Of a stretch of DNA of 64,000 nucleotides, positions 63,894-64,000 are shown one piece after another. The stretch lies in contig CAJMNM010000003.1 of the NCBI GenBank assembly GCA_905214795.1, positions 1-64,000 on the forward strand. Direction: 5' to 3'. A program made the position numbers and the translations under genes. The notes under the pieces were generated by a model. The model was not told the origin of the DNA. It did not search any database and was given only the letters and a program-made list of their open reading frames with translations. How positions within the stretch are numbered: position 1 is the first letter of the stretch; each line of letters begins with the position of its first letter. The DNA comes from an uncultured bacterium. Its GTDB lineage: Bacteria; Bacteroidota; Bacteroidia; Bacteroidales; Bacteroidaceae.

Positions 63894-64000
63894 TTATGCT
63901 TTTACAACAGCCAAAGCTTTCTCATAATCCGGCTCATTAGTAATTTCTGGAACAAGTTCTTCATAAAGAATCTTTCCGTCTTCATCTAAAACAATAACGG
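63894..64000 (-). CDS. tpx: Thiol peroxidase, C-terminal end only
   Basis: The last 34 codons of a minus-strand gene that continues past base 64000. The sequence VIVLDEDGKILYEELVPEI, then TNEPDYEKALAVVKA and stop, matches the end of Tpx-type peroxiredoxins (compare E. coli VVIDENDNVIF ... TTEPDYEAALAVLKA, from memory). Tpx reduces peroxides with thioredoxin. The active-site cysteines lie outside the window, so activity cannot be judged. Confidence 0.8.
   Translation of the reverse strand, partial: VIVLDEDGKILYEELVPEITNEPDYEKALAVVKA

Noticed and set aside
1..64000. tRNA genes, insertion sequences, integrases, CRISPR arrays
   Set aside because: Read for T-loop (GTTCGA), transposase/integrase motifs and regularly spaced repeats; none found. 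The CGGTTACG clusters have irregular spacing and alternating orientation, unlike CRISPR.

Overview
The window is a chromosomal segment of a gut-type Bacteroidales (Bacteroides, Phocaeicola or a close relative). The evidence is a SusC/SusD pair, fimbrillin-like lipoproteins, BACON and DUF2851 domains, a FeoA-FeoB fusion, the typical frdCAB order, and the Bacteroidota promoter pattern TTTG-N19/20-TAnnTTTG in front of many genes. Species cannot be fixed from the sequence alone. A perfect 16-bp parS site between mnmG and apt suggests an origin-proximal position. I saw no tRNA or rRNA gene, insertion sequence, integrase or CRISPR array.

Layout. 1-4.4 kb: the 5' two thirds of a DEAD-box RNA helicase (minus strand, running off the left edge), then a two-gene surface cassette: a fimbrillin-like lipoprotein and a lipoprotein joining a fimbrillin-like domain to an IdeS/Mac-type (C66) cysteine peptidase with its catalytic residues intact. 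The cassette lies between two 75-bp direct copies of the helicase promoter and 5' end. 4.4-9.7 kb: accessory minus-strand genes (SIMPL protein, two lipoproteins, a 55-residue protein, a UDG-like protein, an eight-fold CxxCxGxG zinc protein). 9.98-10.24 kb: a structured minus-strand RNA behind a consensus promoter. 10.5-14.2 kb: a PfkB sugar kinase, a 1.2-kb gap with a cluster of CGGTTACG motifs, a LOG-family hydrolase, and a hemerythrin-LuxR regulator.

14.4-26.1 kb: an iron/haem block on the plus strand: acidic-loop porin, imelysin lipoprotein, di-haem oxidoreductase, CcsBA cytochrome c synthase, a Rid-family protein, FeoAB and an M16 peptidase. Inference: the porin, imelysin and di-haem protein work in the outer envelope, CcsBA attaches haem to the di-haem protein, FeoAB imports Fe2+, and the divergent hemerythrin-LuxR protein may sense O2, NO or iron and control the block.

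26.2-39.1 kb: a secreted-protein locus: an M6 protease facing away from an LRR protein, a metzincin-type protease, SusC, SusD and a small secreted protein. Three of these share a C-terminal sorting-like domain. There is no glycoside hydrolase, so the locus looks aimed at proteins or peptides rather than glycans.

39.3-46.8 kb: minus-strand dapB, lepB, a LepB paralogue without catalytic Ser and Lys, and wbqC; divergent plus-strand DUF2851, thioesterase and dprA; then a GH16 enzyme. 46.9-47.8 kb: a second cluster of the CGGTTACG motif. 47.8-64 kb: core genes frdCAB (minus), mnmG, parS, apt, uvrC, dtd, a MazG-like gene, deoC, a polyprenyl synthase (minus), polA, ychF and lgt, and at the right edge the C-terminus of thiol peroxidase Tpx (minus).
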